Shown in pieces: positions 9,880-22,539 of a DNA stretch of 64,000 nt. Where the stretch lies: positions 16,791,701-16,855,700 of the forward strand of contig OX387607.1 in the NCBI GenBank assembly GCA_947568835.1, written 5' to 3'. The notes below the pieces were generated by a model. That model searched no databases and had not been told where the DNA came from. It worked only from the letters and a program-made list of their open reading frames with translations. Made by a program: the position numbers and the translations under genes. The DNA is from Protonemura montana. Its lineage: Eukaryota; Arthropoda; Insecta; Plecoptera; Nemouridae. Position 1 is the first letter of the stretch; every line of letters starts with the position of its first letter.

Positions 9880-11524
9880 TTCTAACTATTTGTCGCAGTC
9901 CAAATAAAAAACACAAAAAAAACACAAGAAAATGAAAAGGTTGGGGCTTTGCTTTAATGTTTTCTAGCAGAACGCTTCTTTTTAGAAACATTTTCAGAAT
10001 AATTATGTCTTCTCTTATTGGAGATGTCACTCAACTGCTACTTTGCAAAACTCAAGACATTTTTACCATCCAGAAAATCTTATCGAAATTAAAATTAAAA
10101 AATCTTTCAGAGTAAGTATGAACGAAAAGAAGTAAAACAAAGCCGACAATCATTTCTTAAAATACACAAAAAGATAGTTTAATATTTTGAATCATCAGTT
10201 CTAAACATCGCAGATCTGGTCCACGACGGTCAAGTAATATTCTGATGAAATGCACATCTTGAGCGACCCAAGAAAGGGGGGGTTGGGGGGGGGGTCGTTA
10301 TTCATAGCAAAGCAGGGATCAAGTTCTTGCCAAGAGCAACAGCGTCAACTCAGGGAATCTTTGCTCTCTGTGGGGTCGAATCAACCAGCTTTGAGCGCCG
10401 ACCCAGCGGTTCTTTTCAAACCTTCGTGGGAAATATTCATTTACACATTCAAATACATTCAAAAGGGGGATCTTTTCTCGCGGTATAAGCGATAAAATAA
10501 ATGCTTAAATTATTACAATTACAACGATTGTAGCTAAGATTAATACAATGATTGAAATTATTATAATTTCTTATTCTAAACTAAGTTTAGTTCTTGTGAT
10601 TTGAATTCAAATATACTTTTAGACTATATAAGTTAACTACCCCAACAAACTGTCTGTTAGAACCGTGATAAACGAAGTCAGCATCTTTTAACAAACTTAC
10701 AAGAACGATTTTAAAAGAAATCTTGATATAAACAAAATGTCGAGTATTATTCATGTAAAAAATAAATACAAATTATAAAACGGTTTGTTTCTCTGATTGA
10801 TTAATGAGGTTTAACGACGCAATGTGCTAAAATAAAACCGCTAGACTCTAGCGAACGTTGTAGTAATTTGAGAAAAATCTTGGATTATACAAAAATCCTA
10901 CATCTTGGCTAATTTTTGCATCAAAATTATATTTCAAAAACGTTACAAAATTACGGACTCATTTTTTTTCCAGAACTCTGTTCGATCCCAGCTTTGCTAT
11001 ATCTAGGAAATAGCATTTTTCCGCTTCCCATTTTCAAAATCAAGACATTTTAAATGACATTTTATCATTCTCATGTTATCTTTATATCGGAGTTGTGTTC
11101 AAAAAAATCCCATTGCTGGCTTTTGAAATGAAAACAATGACCAGGATTTTGATCGAAAAGTTCCATCCAGCTCTGAACCACGACCTGCCCCAACCAAGGA
11201 ACCTGCCACGTGTTTCAGATAAAATCAACTTCCCATTCTCCCGACGCAAGCACTTGTCTAAAACGCATCTCACAAAAACAAATGGAAACATAAATAACAT
11301 CGTGACACAGGAAGATAATGTCATTGTTTTTAAATGCAGTTTCAAACTCGCTGTCCGGTCTGGAGTTATTTATCACTGCTCCCAAGATGGCGACAAATAA
11401 AACACCGTTCTCTTATAGAAACTGTTCTCTACGTCACATTTAGTCTTCCCTTTGTCTCTCAGGAATCCTGTAAGTTTAACTGAAACTGAACCGTTGGGAA
11501 AAGAACTTAAGAAGTGCCGTTCTA
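9880..11524. other. AT-rich DNA, no supported gene
   Basis: A 101-codon open frame on the plus strand (11095-11400) and an 87-codon one on the minus strand overlap each other. Neither has a recognisable domain, and I regard both as chance. A G-run lies at 10277-10292. Confidence 0.35.
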
Positions 11525-11525
11525 G

Positions 11526-11948
11526 CGTTGAGTGTAGGTTCTAGGTAGAGAAACAACGTCAATGTTACAGTCTCTGCGTGAAAGATGGCCGCCAAATGAC
11601 TACCTTACCGACAAAAATGCAGAGTACCGGAACATCACGTTAAGTGGAGCCACTGTCGTATGAAATTTAATTTCGATATTTCTCGTAGGTTACTCGCTTT
11701 TTAATATCGTTACGTGTTTATCAATCGTTAAGGTAAACATTGATGGAGATCTTTTGAGCATGAAAAGTCACAAAAGCGAGTTAACCTACGAGAAATATCG
11801 AAATTAAATTTCATACGACAGTGGCTCCACTTAACGTGATGTTCCGGTACTCTGCATTTTTGTCGGTAAGGTAGTCATTTGGTGGCCATCTTTCACGCAG
11901 AGACTGTAACATTGACGTTCTGTCTCTACCTAGAACCTACACTCAACG
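11526..11948. mobile_element. Long-inverted-repeat MITE (foldback)
   Basis: About 423 bp made almost entirely of two inverted arms of roughly 190 bp around a short spacer. The arms start cgttgagtgtaggttctagg and run through gttacagtctctgcgtgaaa, cgttaagtggagccactgtc and atttctcgtaggtta. No convincing target duplication remains in this copy (gttctag versus gttatat). Relatives: 24702-25125, 29089-29492, 41320-41719, 57077-57495. A 95-codon open frame over its right arm is not credible. Confidence 0.93.
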
Positions 11949-11949
11949 G

Positions 11950-14075
11950 TTATATGATGATGTCTTTGTCTTGCATTCCAATACGTGGCAAGGAAAACAA
12001 GACGCTAGGACTTCAAACAAGTCTAAATATTTCACTCAAAATTAGTGCCAAGTGCAGATTCGAAGATAAGCTTGGTGAGGATTTCTGTAAAACTTGTCGG
12101 GAAATTCAGCCGCACGATTTCAATCGTTTCTACGAGACGCTCGGTTTAAGTCACAGAACTGGGTGAAGGTCAGCAGAAGAAGATGCTGCCAAAATAAACA
12201 TCAGTTTTAGAGAAATCAGTCAAACATCACTTTCATAAGAATTCACGTGACGTATGAGACGGGTTTGAGTCAGGATCTCGGCACCTCCACCAACCCGGCA
12301 CCTCCACTGAACCGGAAAAGTGATGCGTGAGTTTTTGACGTGACTACGTTTTAAAGCGCATTATAAAGGGAGGCATGTACGGATTTGCTCTACAAAATGG
12401 CACATGTTTAACAAGCCCTACAGCCTACAGGAAACAAAGGACAGAATGCGATTTATTATCATTCAATAGTTCAGATAATTCTCTAGAGGTACTTTTTTTA
12501 TTTTCGATAAGCTAAATATTGGAGGCGTTAGAGGAGGCGGCGTTTTTAGCACTCGTCATTAGACTAATGCAAAATAAAATATATATATCGCAAGATGACA
12601 CTTCCATCCCAATCTGTAAAGTCCTTCAGCTTGTAAATTAGATATGAAAACACAACCCAAATAAAGAGAGATGTAAAACTTGCATGTGAAGTGCGGTCAG
12701 TACGGTAGTTGACCTACGTGGCTACGCGGTAGTTGAACGTAGTCAAGCTTTAATATCGGCCGTATCAACAAGATACAGCTACACCCGGGTTTTAACAAAA
12801 AATTTTGATGCAATTAAAAACCTTCATTGCTTTGACAATATTATAATTAGAATAATCAAGTATGTTAACACATTAAAGAATTGTGAAAACAAAAAATCGT
12901 TAGCTTTTTTAACAGCTAACTCTGACAGATAACTGAATTAAAACGAATAAAGCTAAAAAGCAAGTGTTTGCGTGAAGGAATCAAGTTGAAGATTATTTGA
13001 GCAAGATTTGCCTTTAACTAGAGTTTAACTGTTGATAGAATTAGTTGCAATGCAATCAAGTTTATATCAGTTGAACGCACGCAGCTGGTGAATCGTGGAC
13101 TCGGACAACGCAACGACCGCGTTCTTACAATAAGTGGACGCAGCAAACACAAGGCATATCACATATAAACGTGACCCGCGCGGGGGTTCGAACCCCGGGG
13201 GCCAAACCACACTAAGTATAGAACAAAGTGTACTCAGACGTAAGCTTTTTATAGGCTCTAAAGAACACGTGGCCCTAAGGGCTAACGTTACGTCGAGTTA
13301 AATGAATCGCAACGACAAAGAATCGCCGTTCAGATTTTTGCAAGACAAAAGAAAATTAGATATTTGAGATCAGCTGTTTTAAAACAGATGAAATGCGCTT
13401 GCTGTTGTTTTTTTTTATCACCTTTTATTTGGTGAAAAACAGCATTTCGTAACTCGCCAGCGACGGTTTCGTGTTAAGCCACGCTAAAAAAAAATACGTC
13501 TATTTCACGCTTTTATTTATCTTCTTCTAGAAAATAAAGAGTCTCTTTAGCGGCTCCATTATCCACGACGTCGTCCCATTCTGCTTGGCGTTCTAACATC
13601 ATTCAACTATAAAAGCTGTGGCAAGATAAACCTGCTATAGGTTCAAACTAACAAACAGCGAGCTCCGACCTTTCTCAAGCCAAACCAACGCAGAGCAACC
13701 ATAGAACCCGTGGGATAGGAACGGGACGCGATGTGGGCCAGACATTTTTAGGGTTTTGGCTTTTTGGCGTTTTGGGTGTGTTCCTAGAAACGCAGGGGGG
13801 AAATATGTTGGCGCACGAATCGAATGAATGGGGGCTGGTTACCCATTCATCAACTCGGCGAGCACGCCACCGAGAAATTGTCTGGACCAAAACCAAAACA
13901 CTTAGATTTAATGAGACACTCAATCTAATTTCATTTGTGGTAACAACAAAATTTGATTCGGGCTTTCAAGCATTTTTGTGAACCAATTTTATGGAGACTT
14001 TGCGAATTTAATGTGAAATAACGCTCAGATTTTATAAAGATGATGTTCTATGTCAAAATAGTGCAGTGCAGTTTT
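11950..14075. other. Unrecognised DNA, no supported gene
   Basis: A palindromic gggttcgaacccc motif near 13190 resembles a tRNA B box, but no tRNA fold surrounds it. Two overlapping 82-codon frames on opposite strands (13675-13981) have no recognisable domain. Confidence 0.35.
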
Positions 14076-14079
14076 AACT

Positions 14080-15662
14080 GTAGCCATGACGACTTCCAAT
14101 CACATGCAGTGAAATTCAGATGTTTCTGTGAGCTAGAGATCCAACTTATAGCTGAACATTTTGTTGAAACTGTTGCCATGACGACTTCCAAACACATGCA
14201 GTGAAATTCAGATGTTTCTGTGAGCTAGAGATCCAACTTATAGTTGAACATTTTGTTGAAACTGTTGCCATGACGACTTCCAATCAAATGCAGTGAAATT
14301 CAGATGTTTCTGTGAGCTAGAGATCCAACTTATAGTTGAACATTTTGTTGAAACTGTTGCCATGACGACTTCCAAACACATGCAGTGAAATTCAGATATT
14401 TCTGTGAGCTAGAGATCCAACTTATAGTTGAACATTTTGTTGAAACTGTTGCCATGACGACTTCCAATCAAATGCAGTGAAATTCAGATGTTTCTGTGAG
14501 CTAGAGATCCAACTTATAGTTGAACATTTTGTTGAAACTGTTGCCATGACGACTTCCAAACACATGCAGTGAAATTCAGATGTTTCTGTGAGCTAGAGAT
14601 CCAACTTATAGTTGAACATTTTGTTGAAACTGTTGCCATGACGACTTCCAATCACATGCAGTGAAATTCAGATGTTTCTGTGAGCTAGAGATCCAACTTA
14701 TAGTTGAACATTTTGTTGATACTGTTGCCATGACGACTTCCAATCACATGCAGTGAAATTCAGATGTTTCTGTGAGCTAGAGATCCAACTTATAGTTGAA
14801 CATTTTGTTGAAACTGTTGCCATGACGACTTCCAATCACATGCAGTGAAATTCAGATGTTTCTGTGAGCTAGAGATCCAACTTACAGTTGAACATTTTGT
14901 TGAAACTGTTGCCATGACGACTTCCAATCACATGCAGTGAAATTCAGATGTTTCTGTGAGCTAGAGATCCAACTTATAGTTGAACATTTTGTTGAAACTG
15001 TTGCCATGACGACTTCCAAACACATGCAGTGAAATTCAGATGTTTCTGTGAGCTAGAGATCCAACTTATAGTTGAACATTTTGTTGAAACTGTTGCCATG
15101 ACGACTTCCAAACACATGCAGTGAAATTCAGATGTTTCTGTGAGCTAGAGATCCAACTTATAGTTGAACATTTTGTTGAAACTGTTGCCATGACGACTTT
15201 CAATCACATGCAGTGAAATTCAGATGTTTCTGTGAGCTAGAGATCCAACTTATAGTTGAACATTTTGTTGAAACTGTTGCCATGACGACTTCCAATCACA
15301 TGCAGTGAAATTCAGATGTTTCTGTGAGCTAGAGATCCAACTTATAGTTGAACATTTTGTTAAAACTATTGCCATGACGACTTCCAATCACATGCAGTGA
15401 AATTCAGATGTTTCTGTGAGCTAGAGATTCAACTTATAGTTGAACATTTTGTTGAAACTGTTACCATGACGACGTCCAATCACATGCAGTGAAATTCAGA
15501 TGTTTCTGTGTGTTAGAGATCCAACTTATAGTTCAACATTTTGTTGAAACTGTTGCCATGACGACTTCCAATCACATGCAGTGAAATTCAGATGTTTCTG
15601 TGAGCTAGAGATCCAACTTATAGTTGAACATTTTGTTGAAACTGTTGCCATGACGACTTCCA
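14080..15662. repeat. 92-bp satellite array, 17 units
   Basis: The unit starts gttgccatgacgacttccaa, continues tcacatgcagtgaaattcag and atgtttctgtgagctagaga, and ends attttgttgaaact. Borders at 14080, 14172 and 15644 give exactly 92 bp and 17 full units plus a partial one. The main variation is tcacatg / acacatg / tcaaatg. The outermost units are the most diverged, as expected for unequal exchange. The array ends abruptly at a family-B fragment. Confidence 0.96.
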
Positions 15663-15722
15663 CTAGTTTTTGTTAAAACTAGTGCTAAGTTTACATCAAG
15701 TAGACATGAGTCTAAAAACAAT
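15663..15722. repeat. Family-B end fragment
   Basis: Contains actagtttttgttaaaacta, gtgctaagtttacatcaagt and the agacatgagtctaaaaac end. It is joined directly to the truncated last unit of the 92-bp satellite. Confidence 0.75.
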
Positions 15723-15724
15723 CA

Positions 15725-16200
15725 ACTATGAAACTATTTTCTAAAATCCCGCCAACCCATTAATTTGTTTTGTTCTTTTTTAACCAAAATCATTCGATTA
15801 CACGGCTACTTTCAGGTTAAGCAGCCGTGAAATTAGAAGTCTATTATTTCATCACTCCAATGATACGCGATAACACCAGGTTCAGTTTAACGACGCTGGA
15901 TCTAAGCGATTCATCAGCTTCAACAAATTGGCTACACCCTGTTGACGTCGCGACGCCGTGACGTCGTTGAAGATACCGCGTTTCACGCGAAATCGTTTCC
16001 AGTAGCAGAACAATTTACGAGCTAAGAAGCTAAAAGTCTTGCGGTAGAAAACATATTCCGCACAAAACAGCACTGAAAGTTAATGGGTTATAAATTATCT
16101 CCGTCTTTTTAAAATATGAACAATGATATTTTATGTTTATGATGAAATGAAGATTAACCCCGATTACCATAGGAACATAAAACAACCACTACTTTCAGTT
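15725..16200. other. No feature seen
   Basis: AT-rich DNA. A 63-codon minus-strand frame is not supported by any motif. Confidence 0.4.
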
Positions 16201-16204
16201 TGAT

Positions 16205-17670
16205 GTGATGGTAACACTGCTTCTCATGAGATTACCGAGGTTAAGCAACACTGCGCTGGGTCAGGTATTGGATGGGTGACCATCATACACGTGACCAGTT
16301 CGGTTCGGGAGAGAGGTTGGAGGGATGAAAGTTAAGCAACACTGCGCTGGGTCAGGTATTGGATGGGTGACTATCATACACATGACCAGTTCTGTTCGGG
16401 AGAGAGGTTGGAGGGATGCAAGTTAAGCAACACTGCGCTGAGTCAGGTATTGGATGGGTGACCATCATACACGTGACCAGTTCGGTTCGGGAGAGAGGTT
16501 GGAGGGATGAAAGTTAAGCAACACTGCGCTGGGTCAGGTATTGGATGGGTGACCATCATACACATGACCAGTTCTGTTCGGGAGAAAGGTTGGAGGGATG
16601 CAAGTTAAGCAACACTGCGCTGAGTCAGGTATTGGATGGGTGACCATCATACACGTGACCAGTTCGGTTCGGGAGAGAGGTTGGAGGGATGAAAGTTAAG
16701 CAACACTGCGCTGGGTCAGGTATTGGATGGGTGACCATCATACACATGACCAGTTCTGTTCGGGAGAGAGGTTGGAGGGATGAAAGTTAAGCAACACTGC
16801 GCTGGGTCAGGTATTGGATGGGTGACCATCATACACATGACCAGTTCTATTCGGGAGAGAGGTTGGAGGGATGAAAGTTAAGCAACAGTGCGCTGGGTCA
16901 GGTATTAGATGGATGACCATCATACACATGACCAGTTCTGTTTGGGAGAGAGGTTGGAGGGATGAAAGTTAAGCAACACTGCGCTGAGTCAGGTATTTGA
17001 TGGGTGACTATCATACACATGACCAGTTCTGTTCGGGAGAGAGGTTGGAGGGATGAAAGTTAAGCAACACTGCGCTGAGTCAGGTATTGGATGGGTGACC
17101 ATCATACACATGACCAGTTCTGTTCGGGAGAGAGGTTGGAGGGATGAAAGTTAAGCAACACTGCGCTGGGTCAGGTATTGGATGGGTGACCATCATACAC
17201 ATGACCAGTTCTGTTCGGGAGAGAGGCTGGAGGGATGAAAGTTAAGCAACACTGCGCTGGGTCAGGTATTGGATGGGTGACCATCATACACATGACCAGT
17301 TCTGTTCGGGAGAGAGGTTGGAGGGATGAAAGTTAAGCAATACTGCTCTGGGTCAGGTATTGGATGGATGACCATCATACACATGACCAGTTCTGTTCAG
17401 GAGAGAGGTTGGAGGGATGAAAGTTAGTACAGAAACTTCACTTGCCTTGCTTATCAACCTCTCGACAGCATGGATTTGTAAAGGAATCCTGTTGTTCGCG
17501 TTGTACAGTCCTTCGGAAGGGACGTTAAGCCGGTGGTCCCCTTGGTCTTCGACAGGAGTAGGCTCCGTGCCGGCACCGGGTTTCTCTTCTAGGTTAGGTT
17601 CATCATCATCCACTCATTCTCTGACGCCATTAGACCAGTGCCACATGGCCAGATGTCAAAACAGTGCTGA
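16205..17670 (+). mobile_element. 5S rRNA-derived SINE with thirteen tandem 5S-like units
   Basis: The head gatggtaacactgcttctca, then tgagattaccgagg, corresponds to the 5S region just before box A. It is followed by 13 units of 91 bp (16241-17423), each with box A, IE and box C equivalents. The body has agaaacttcacttgccttgc, cagcatggatttg, the hairpin-forming gtccttcggaagggacgtta and gccggcaccgggttt. The tail has ctaggttaggttcatcatca, tgacgccattagaccagtgc and gatgtcaaaacagtgctga. It is the longest copy in the window. It is non-coding, and the 95-codon frame over its body is not a gene. Confidence 0.94.
16241..17423 (+). repeat. Thirteen 91-bp 5S-like units with a dimeric start
   Basis: Starts at 16241, 16332 ... 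17333 are spaced 91 bp. Units 1, 3 and 5 carry acgtgaccagttcggttcgg. Units 2, 4 and 6 carry acatgaccagttctgttcgg. The first six are therefore three 182-bp dimers, while later units are of the second kind. Confidence 0.95.
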
Positions 17671-17689
17671 ATCAGACAATTTAACTTTT

Positions 17690-18380
17690 AGGTGTTTTCA
17701 CTAAAAATAACTATCACCGCAAGTTCTTACAAAAAAAAAAATGTTCTTTAAACTCATAGAAATGGCGGTGGCAAATTTTCCTTCGTCATCGAGGATTTTA
17801 AAATCCTTAAATCCCACTTTTAGTGTTTATATTTCACCATCGAGGACATCCCTCACAATCTTCTCACCCCCTTCTTTTACTCTTCATTTACTTTGAGAAC
17901 CAATTTCCCGAAAAGCTAAATTCCCATTCGTATTTCAGACCAGCGCATAAATATTGCAGCAAAACAAAAGCTTGGCTATGTGCGCTCTTGGGGGCTGTAA
18001 GGTTGGAGGGTGGTGCGGTATGTAGGGGGGGGGGGGATGGAAGGGAGATGACAAATCACTAACCGTTCATCAATCTAAGACTTAAAGCGAGATGGGAATA
18101 TTTTTATAAAATACGAGCCGCTTTCCAGCTTCGGGCGATTGTCTTGATTTATTATTTCAACTGAAAGTTTTTCAAACATGAACTGCTATTGTTTTAACAA
18201 AAAAAAAAGGTGATGTGCTTCTAAAAAAGTGGTTAGTTTTGTTGTTGAAGGTAAATAAAGGAAGTGTAAGTTAATCTTGTATCTTAATCTTAGTTAATCT
18301 AAGTTATCTTGTAAGTTGAGTTGCGTGCGGTCTCCGATGCAAGATCTGTTGGAGTTCATTTGAAAGTAGTTTAAACGAGG
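17690..18380. other. No feature seen
   Basis: AT-rich DNA with a G-run at about 18025-18037. No gene or repeat recognised. Confidence 0.4.
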
Positions 18381-18384
18381 TTTT

Positions 18385-18535
18385 ATTTGAAATCTGATTT
18401 AAATTGCAAACGCTTGCAATGCGCGGGGTATTTTATTAATTTCAACACTAAAACCATCTCAAGAATCGCTGTACCTATAATGTGCCCCGTTAGGACATCA
18501 ATTTTTGAGACGGTTTTAGTGTTAATAATAAAAAA
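18385..18535. mobile_element. tRNA-derived SINE copy in foldback form
   Basis: The left part, gaaatctgatttaaattgca / aacgcttgcaatgcgcgggg / tattttatt, is the SINE tail on the minus strand. The right part, catcaatttttgagacggtt / ttagtgttaataataaaa, is the same body on the plus strand. The central part is degraded. Compare the full copy at 30147-30315. Confidence 0.75.
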
Positions 18536-18647
18536 TGGGGTTTTATTTGTTGAAATTTGTGTCTATCTTTATTGCCAAACGTATCGAACTTGACTTCAAT
18601 TTCCACCTAAATTTCAATTTATTCGCACGTCTATGAGCCAAGTTGAT

Positions 18648-18895
18648 TGTTTTTAGACTCATGTCTACTTGATGTAAACTTAGCACTAGTTTTAACAAAA
18701 ACTATTTCAACTGGGTTGTGAATGCTAAGTGAAGAACAACTAAATTTCCCAACGTTTTGTAACTTGTACCTGTTACTTTATCAAGGGTAAAAGCAGCCCT
18801 GACAATTTTCTGATAACAAAAGAACCACATAAAATTATAACAATTACCAAGTTCAAGCTTCCTAAATGCATCTAAATAAAATAATATTTGTAAAA
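18648..18895 (+). mobile_element. Dispersed family-B element, long form
   Basis: Starts tttttagactcatgtctact and continues through caacgttttgtaacttgtac, ttatcaagggtaaaagcagc, accaagttcaagcttcctaa and atgcatctaaataaaataat. It is nearly collinear with 35708-35940 and with the reverse of 9612-9877. Confidence 0.85.
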
Positions 18896-18899
18896 ATGT

Positions 18900-21135
18900 T
18901 TGCTGTCTTTGTAAAAGATATTCACTATGATTTTTCTTTTCAAGAGCAACACTTTTCCCATCCCAAGGCCTCGTATTTACTTCAGAATTCAAACATGAAG
19001 CTTGCCTTGTGATTTGCTTCTTTAGTTCAATGTCTCATCATGTTTTTGATGAAGTAGGCGTCCAGTTTTTCCATGAAATTGTTGTTCAAGTTTCCAACCG
19101 ATTGAACCACGAGCATATCACCACTTTATTTTCTAGTTCCAAGAAATGCTTGACAAAAAATCTTACATCTTCGAACATATTCTTATTAAATCGTGTAATT
19201 TGTTAGTTTCTTCAGCTCGATCTGCGAGTTGTTATTAGAAAATAACTTCGGTCGTTTATAAAATTACGCCATCCATTACATCGCGATGGTTGATTAATTG
19301 ATCAACGTTTTGATTCGATGTAATTACGGATCTAATTCCTGTAATTAATCAATGTAATGATGGTTGGGATGAAAAACAAGGCGATGAAATATTGTGTCGG
19401 CTTCAATAATATGTTAGGTTATAGTTCGACCGAAATACAAGCAATTATTTATTGCATTTCATGCGTGTCATTTGATCAAATAGTAGCTTTTTTTTAAATA
19501 AAAGTTGATGATGTCAGAGCCTCAGTGCTAATGGCAAACTTTCTGCAAACCAGTCTCAAATGCAAGTAATCTTCCATAAATAGCGAATTTAATTTGAGTC
19601 GACGGTGGCTCCATCTCTTGGCGACCACTAAAGTAGTCATTGGTCACTATTTTTCACGAAAATTGTTTGATATTAGCGTTGAGCCTCTGAACTATTTGTA
19701 AACCCAATGATGATGATTGTTGTCAAATAAAAAAACTAGCTCAAGTTTTGTGAGGAACGCAATTTGTGATTTAAAAGCAAAGATTGATTTTTCCCATCAA
19801 ATCATCATCAATTTGAATACAGATCATTGACTGAGCAATCGATTTCTTAACGACGTAATCTTCTCAGATTCACAACGAAAAAACGGTTGGCAGAGAAAAA
19901 AAACTGAGTAAATGTTCTGAGATTTATTGACATAATTTGTAAGCTAATGTAAAGTTGACGCTGGAAGGAATTTCTCAAAATATTACTTGCTTTTCGATTA
20001 CATTATCGAAATATGAAATGGAAAAAACCAACCACATTTTCCTGGATAGAAAAACAACAATGATTGGGTTGCATCGAGGCTGGAAATCAACTTGTCAATG
20101 TAGATTATTAATTTTTCATTATTTCCGTGATATTTTGCAAAGACGAGACGTGATTCAGATTCAATCGCAGGTGAGAAACCTTTACAACAACAACTTGACA
20201 TTGAATTTACTTGCGGTTGACGCTTTTAGTTCAACGAGTCGTTTCTTGAATTTCAAAAGAAAGCTTTAATGAAAATAGAATAACCGTGGGAAGAATCTTT
20301 ACAAAACATAATGACTGTTGCAGTTTAGGTGAACTAAACTTGATTGCACAAGAAAAATCTTTCATAACAATTCTGAAGAATTGAAAAAAACTAAAACAAG
20401 CTTCAGTAGAAAACACGGCTGGTTATAGCTTGTTCCGATTCATAATATTGCTTAAAAACAGAAGCAAATCAAAGAAAAATAGAACTATTCTTAGCAAACA
20501 TTGAGTTTTTAAACAAGTTTCAGCTAAGAAAGTCTGCCTGTAAGTTCGTGCCTCAAGAAACAAAATATATTCCTGAAATATTCTGTCTTCTGATCTCATA
20601 GCAGCTTGAATCTCATGATTGGATATTTGCTCGCTGCATATTTATGAACACAAGTGTCGATATTTTGGCGGATGTTTTGACGTCTCAATCAATCACCTCG
20701 CCAAACCACCTCGAGTTTTTATAACAAGAAGATCAATTATAATTCGCACGAGTTGAGAAGCTTCGACTTCTACTCTAACCTAGTTCTGATATGTGACAGA
20801 TGAAAGAAGAAACCGCAGAAGCGAATCAAATGTCTTCTCTTGTAAGACATTTCTCATCTCACGAACCCGACGATAAGCTTCTTGTCATCGAGTAATGTAA
20901 AGTGGCGTCAGGGAATAGGAAAATCTAAGTGCGAATAACTCGAGTGAGGAGAGAAATTTTGCAATAAAAACATCAATCCTTTCCCGATATAGAAACGTGT
21001 TCACGATCCTTGCAAAAGATTGCATCTCCACTGGCAAGTAACTTAGCAAAGCAGAAATAGATCTGTGTTTATGTTATCAGAATAATATCAAATATGACGC
21101 CTCCATACTCAATTTCTAAGACGGTTATGTAAGTG
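18900..21135. other. AT-rich DNA, no supported gene
   Basis: Open frames reach 104 codons (19955-20269, plus) but lack recognisable domains. A weak repeat (gcaaaccagtctcaaatgca) lies near 19545. Nested short palindromes occur near 19270-19350 (ttgattaattgatcaac). Confidence 0.35.
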
Positions 21136-21141
21136 CATTAA

Positions 21142-22536
21142 CCTGCATTGCTACAGTCTAGCCCGTGAGAGAAGATACCAGCACAAGGACTGTCCCCTGC
21201 ATTGCTACAGTCTAGCCCGTGAGAGAAGATACCAGCTCAAGGACTGTCCCCTGCATTGCTACAGTCTAGCCCGTGAGAGAAGATACCAGCACAAGGACTG
21301 TCCCCTGCATTGCTACAGTCTAGCCCCTGAGAGAAGATACCAGCACAAGGACCGTCCCTGCATTGCTACAGTCTAGCCCCTGAGAGAAGATACCAGCACA
21401 AGGACTGTCCCCTGCATTGCTACAGTCTAGCCCGTGAGAGAAGATACCAGCACAAGGACTGTCCCCTGCATTGCTACAGTCTAGCCCGTGAGAGAAGATA
21501 CCAGCACAAGGACTGGCCCCTGCATTACTACAGTCTAGCCCGTGAGAGAAGATACCAGCACAAGGACTGTCCCCTGCATTGCTACAGTCTAGCCCCTGAG
21601 AGAAAATACCAGCACAAGGACTGTCCCCTGCATTGCTACAGTCTAGCCCCTGAGAGAAGATACCAGCACAAGGACTGTCCCCTGCATTGCTACAGTCTAG
21701 CCCGTGAGAGAAGATACCAGCACAAGGACTGGCCCCTGCATTGCTACAGTCTAGCCCGTGAGAGAAGATACCAGCACAAGGACTGTCCCCTGCATTGCTA
21801 CAGTCTAGCCCGTGAAAGAAGATACCAGCACAAGGACTGTCCCTGCATTGCTACAGTCTAGCCCCTGAGAGAAGATACCAGCACAAGGACTGTCCCCTGC
21901 ATTGCTATAGTCTAGCCCGTGAGAGAAGATACCAGCACAAGGACTGTCCCCTGCATTGCTACAGTCTAGCCCGTGAGAGAAGATACCAGCACAAGGACTG
22001 TCCCCTGCATTGCTACAGTCTAGCCCGTGAGAGAAGATACCAGCACAAGGACTGTCCCCTGCATTGCTACAGTCTAGCCCGTGAGAGAAGATACCAGCAC
22101 AATGACTGTTCCCTGCATTGCCACAGTCTAGCCCGTGAGAGAAGATACCAGCACAAGGACTGTCCCCTGCATTGCTACAGTCTAGCCCGTGAGAGAAGAT
22201 ACCAGCACAAGGACTGTCCCCTGCATTGCTACAGTCTAGCCCGTGAGAGAAGATACCAGCACAAGGACTGTCCCCTGCATTGCTACAGTCTAGCCCGTGA
22301 GAGAAGATACCAGCACAAGGACTGTCCCCTGCATTGCTACAGTCAAGCCCGTGAGAGAAGATACCAGCACAAGGACTGTCCCCTGCATTGCTACAGTCTA
22401 GCCCGTGAGAGAAGATACCAGCACAAGGACTGACCCCTGCATTGCTACAGTCTAGCCCGTGAGAGAAGATACCAGCACAAGGACTGTCCCCTGCATTGCT
22501 ACAGTCTAGCCCGTGAGAGAAGATACCAGCACAAGT
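21142..22536. repeat. 54-bp satellite array, about 26 units
   Basis: The unit reads cctgcattgctacagtctag, cccgtgagagaagataccag, cacaaggactgtcc, with starts at 21142 and 21196 (54 bp). Copies are very homogeneous. Recurrent variants are cccctgag for cccgtgag, tggc or tgac for tgtc, and occasional one-base deletions. Confidence 0.96.
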
Positions 22537-22539
22537 AAA

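Noticed and set aside
11095-11400. 101-codon open frame
   Set aside because: Overlaps an 87-codon frame on the other strand; no domain, splice or promoter signal.
13180-13205. tRNA suggested by gggttcgaacccc
   Set aside because: It is a palindromic motif without A box, D arm or acceptor stem around it.
16205-17670. Genuine 5S rRNA genes
   Set aside because: Only the central control region is kept. The 5' and 3' arms that pair in 5S rRNA are missing, and a SINE body follows.
21142-22536. CRISPR-like array
   Set aside because: The repeats are contiguous without unique spacers, and the organism is an animal.
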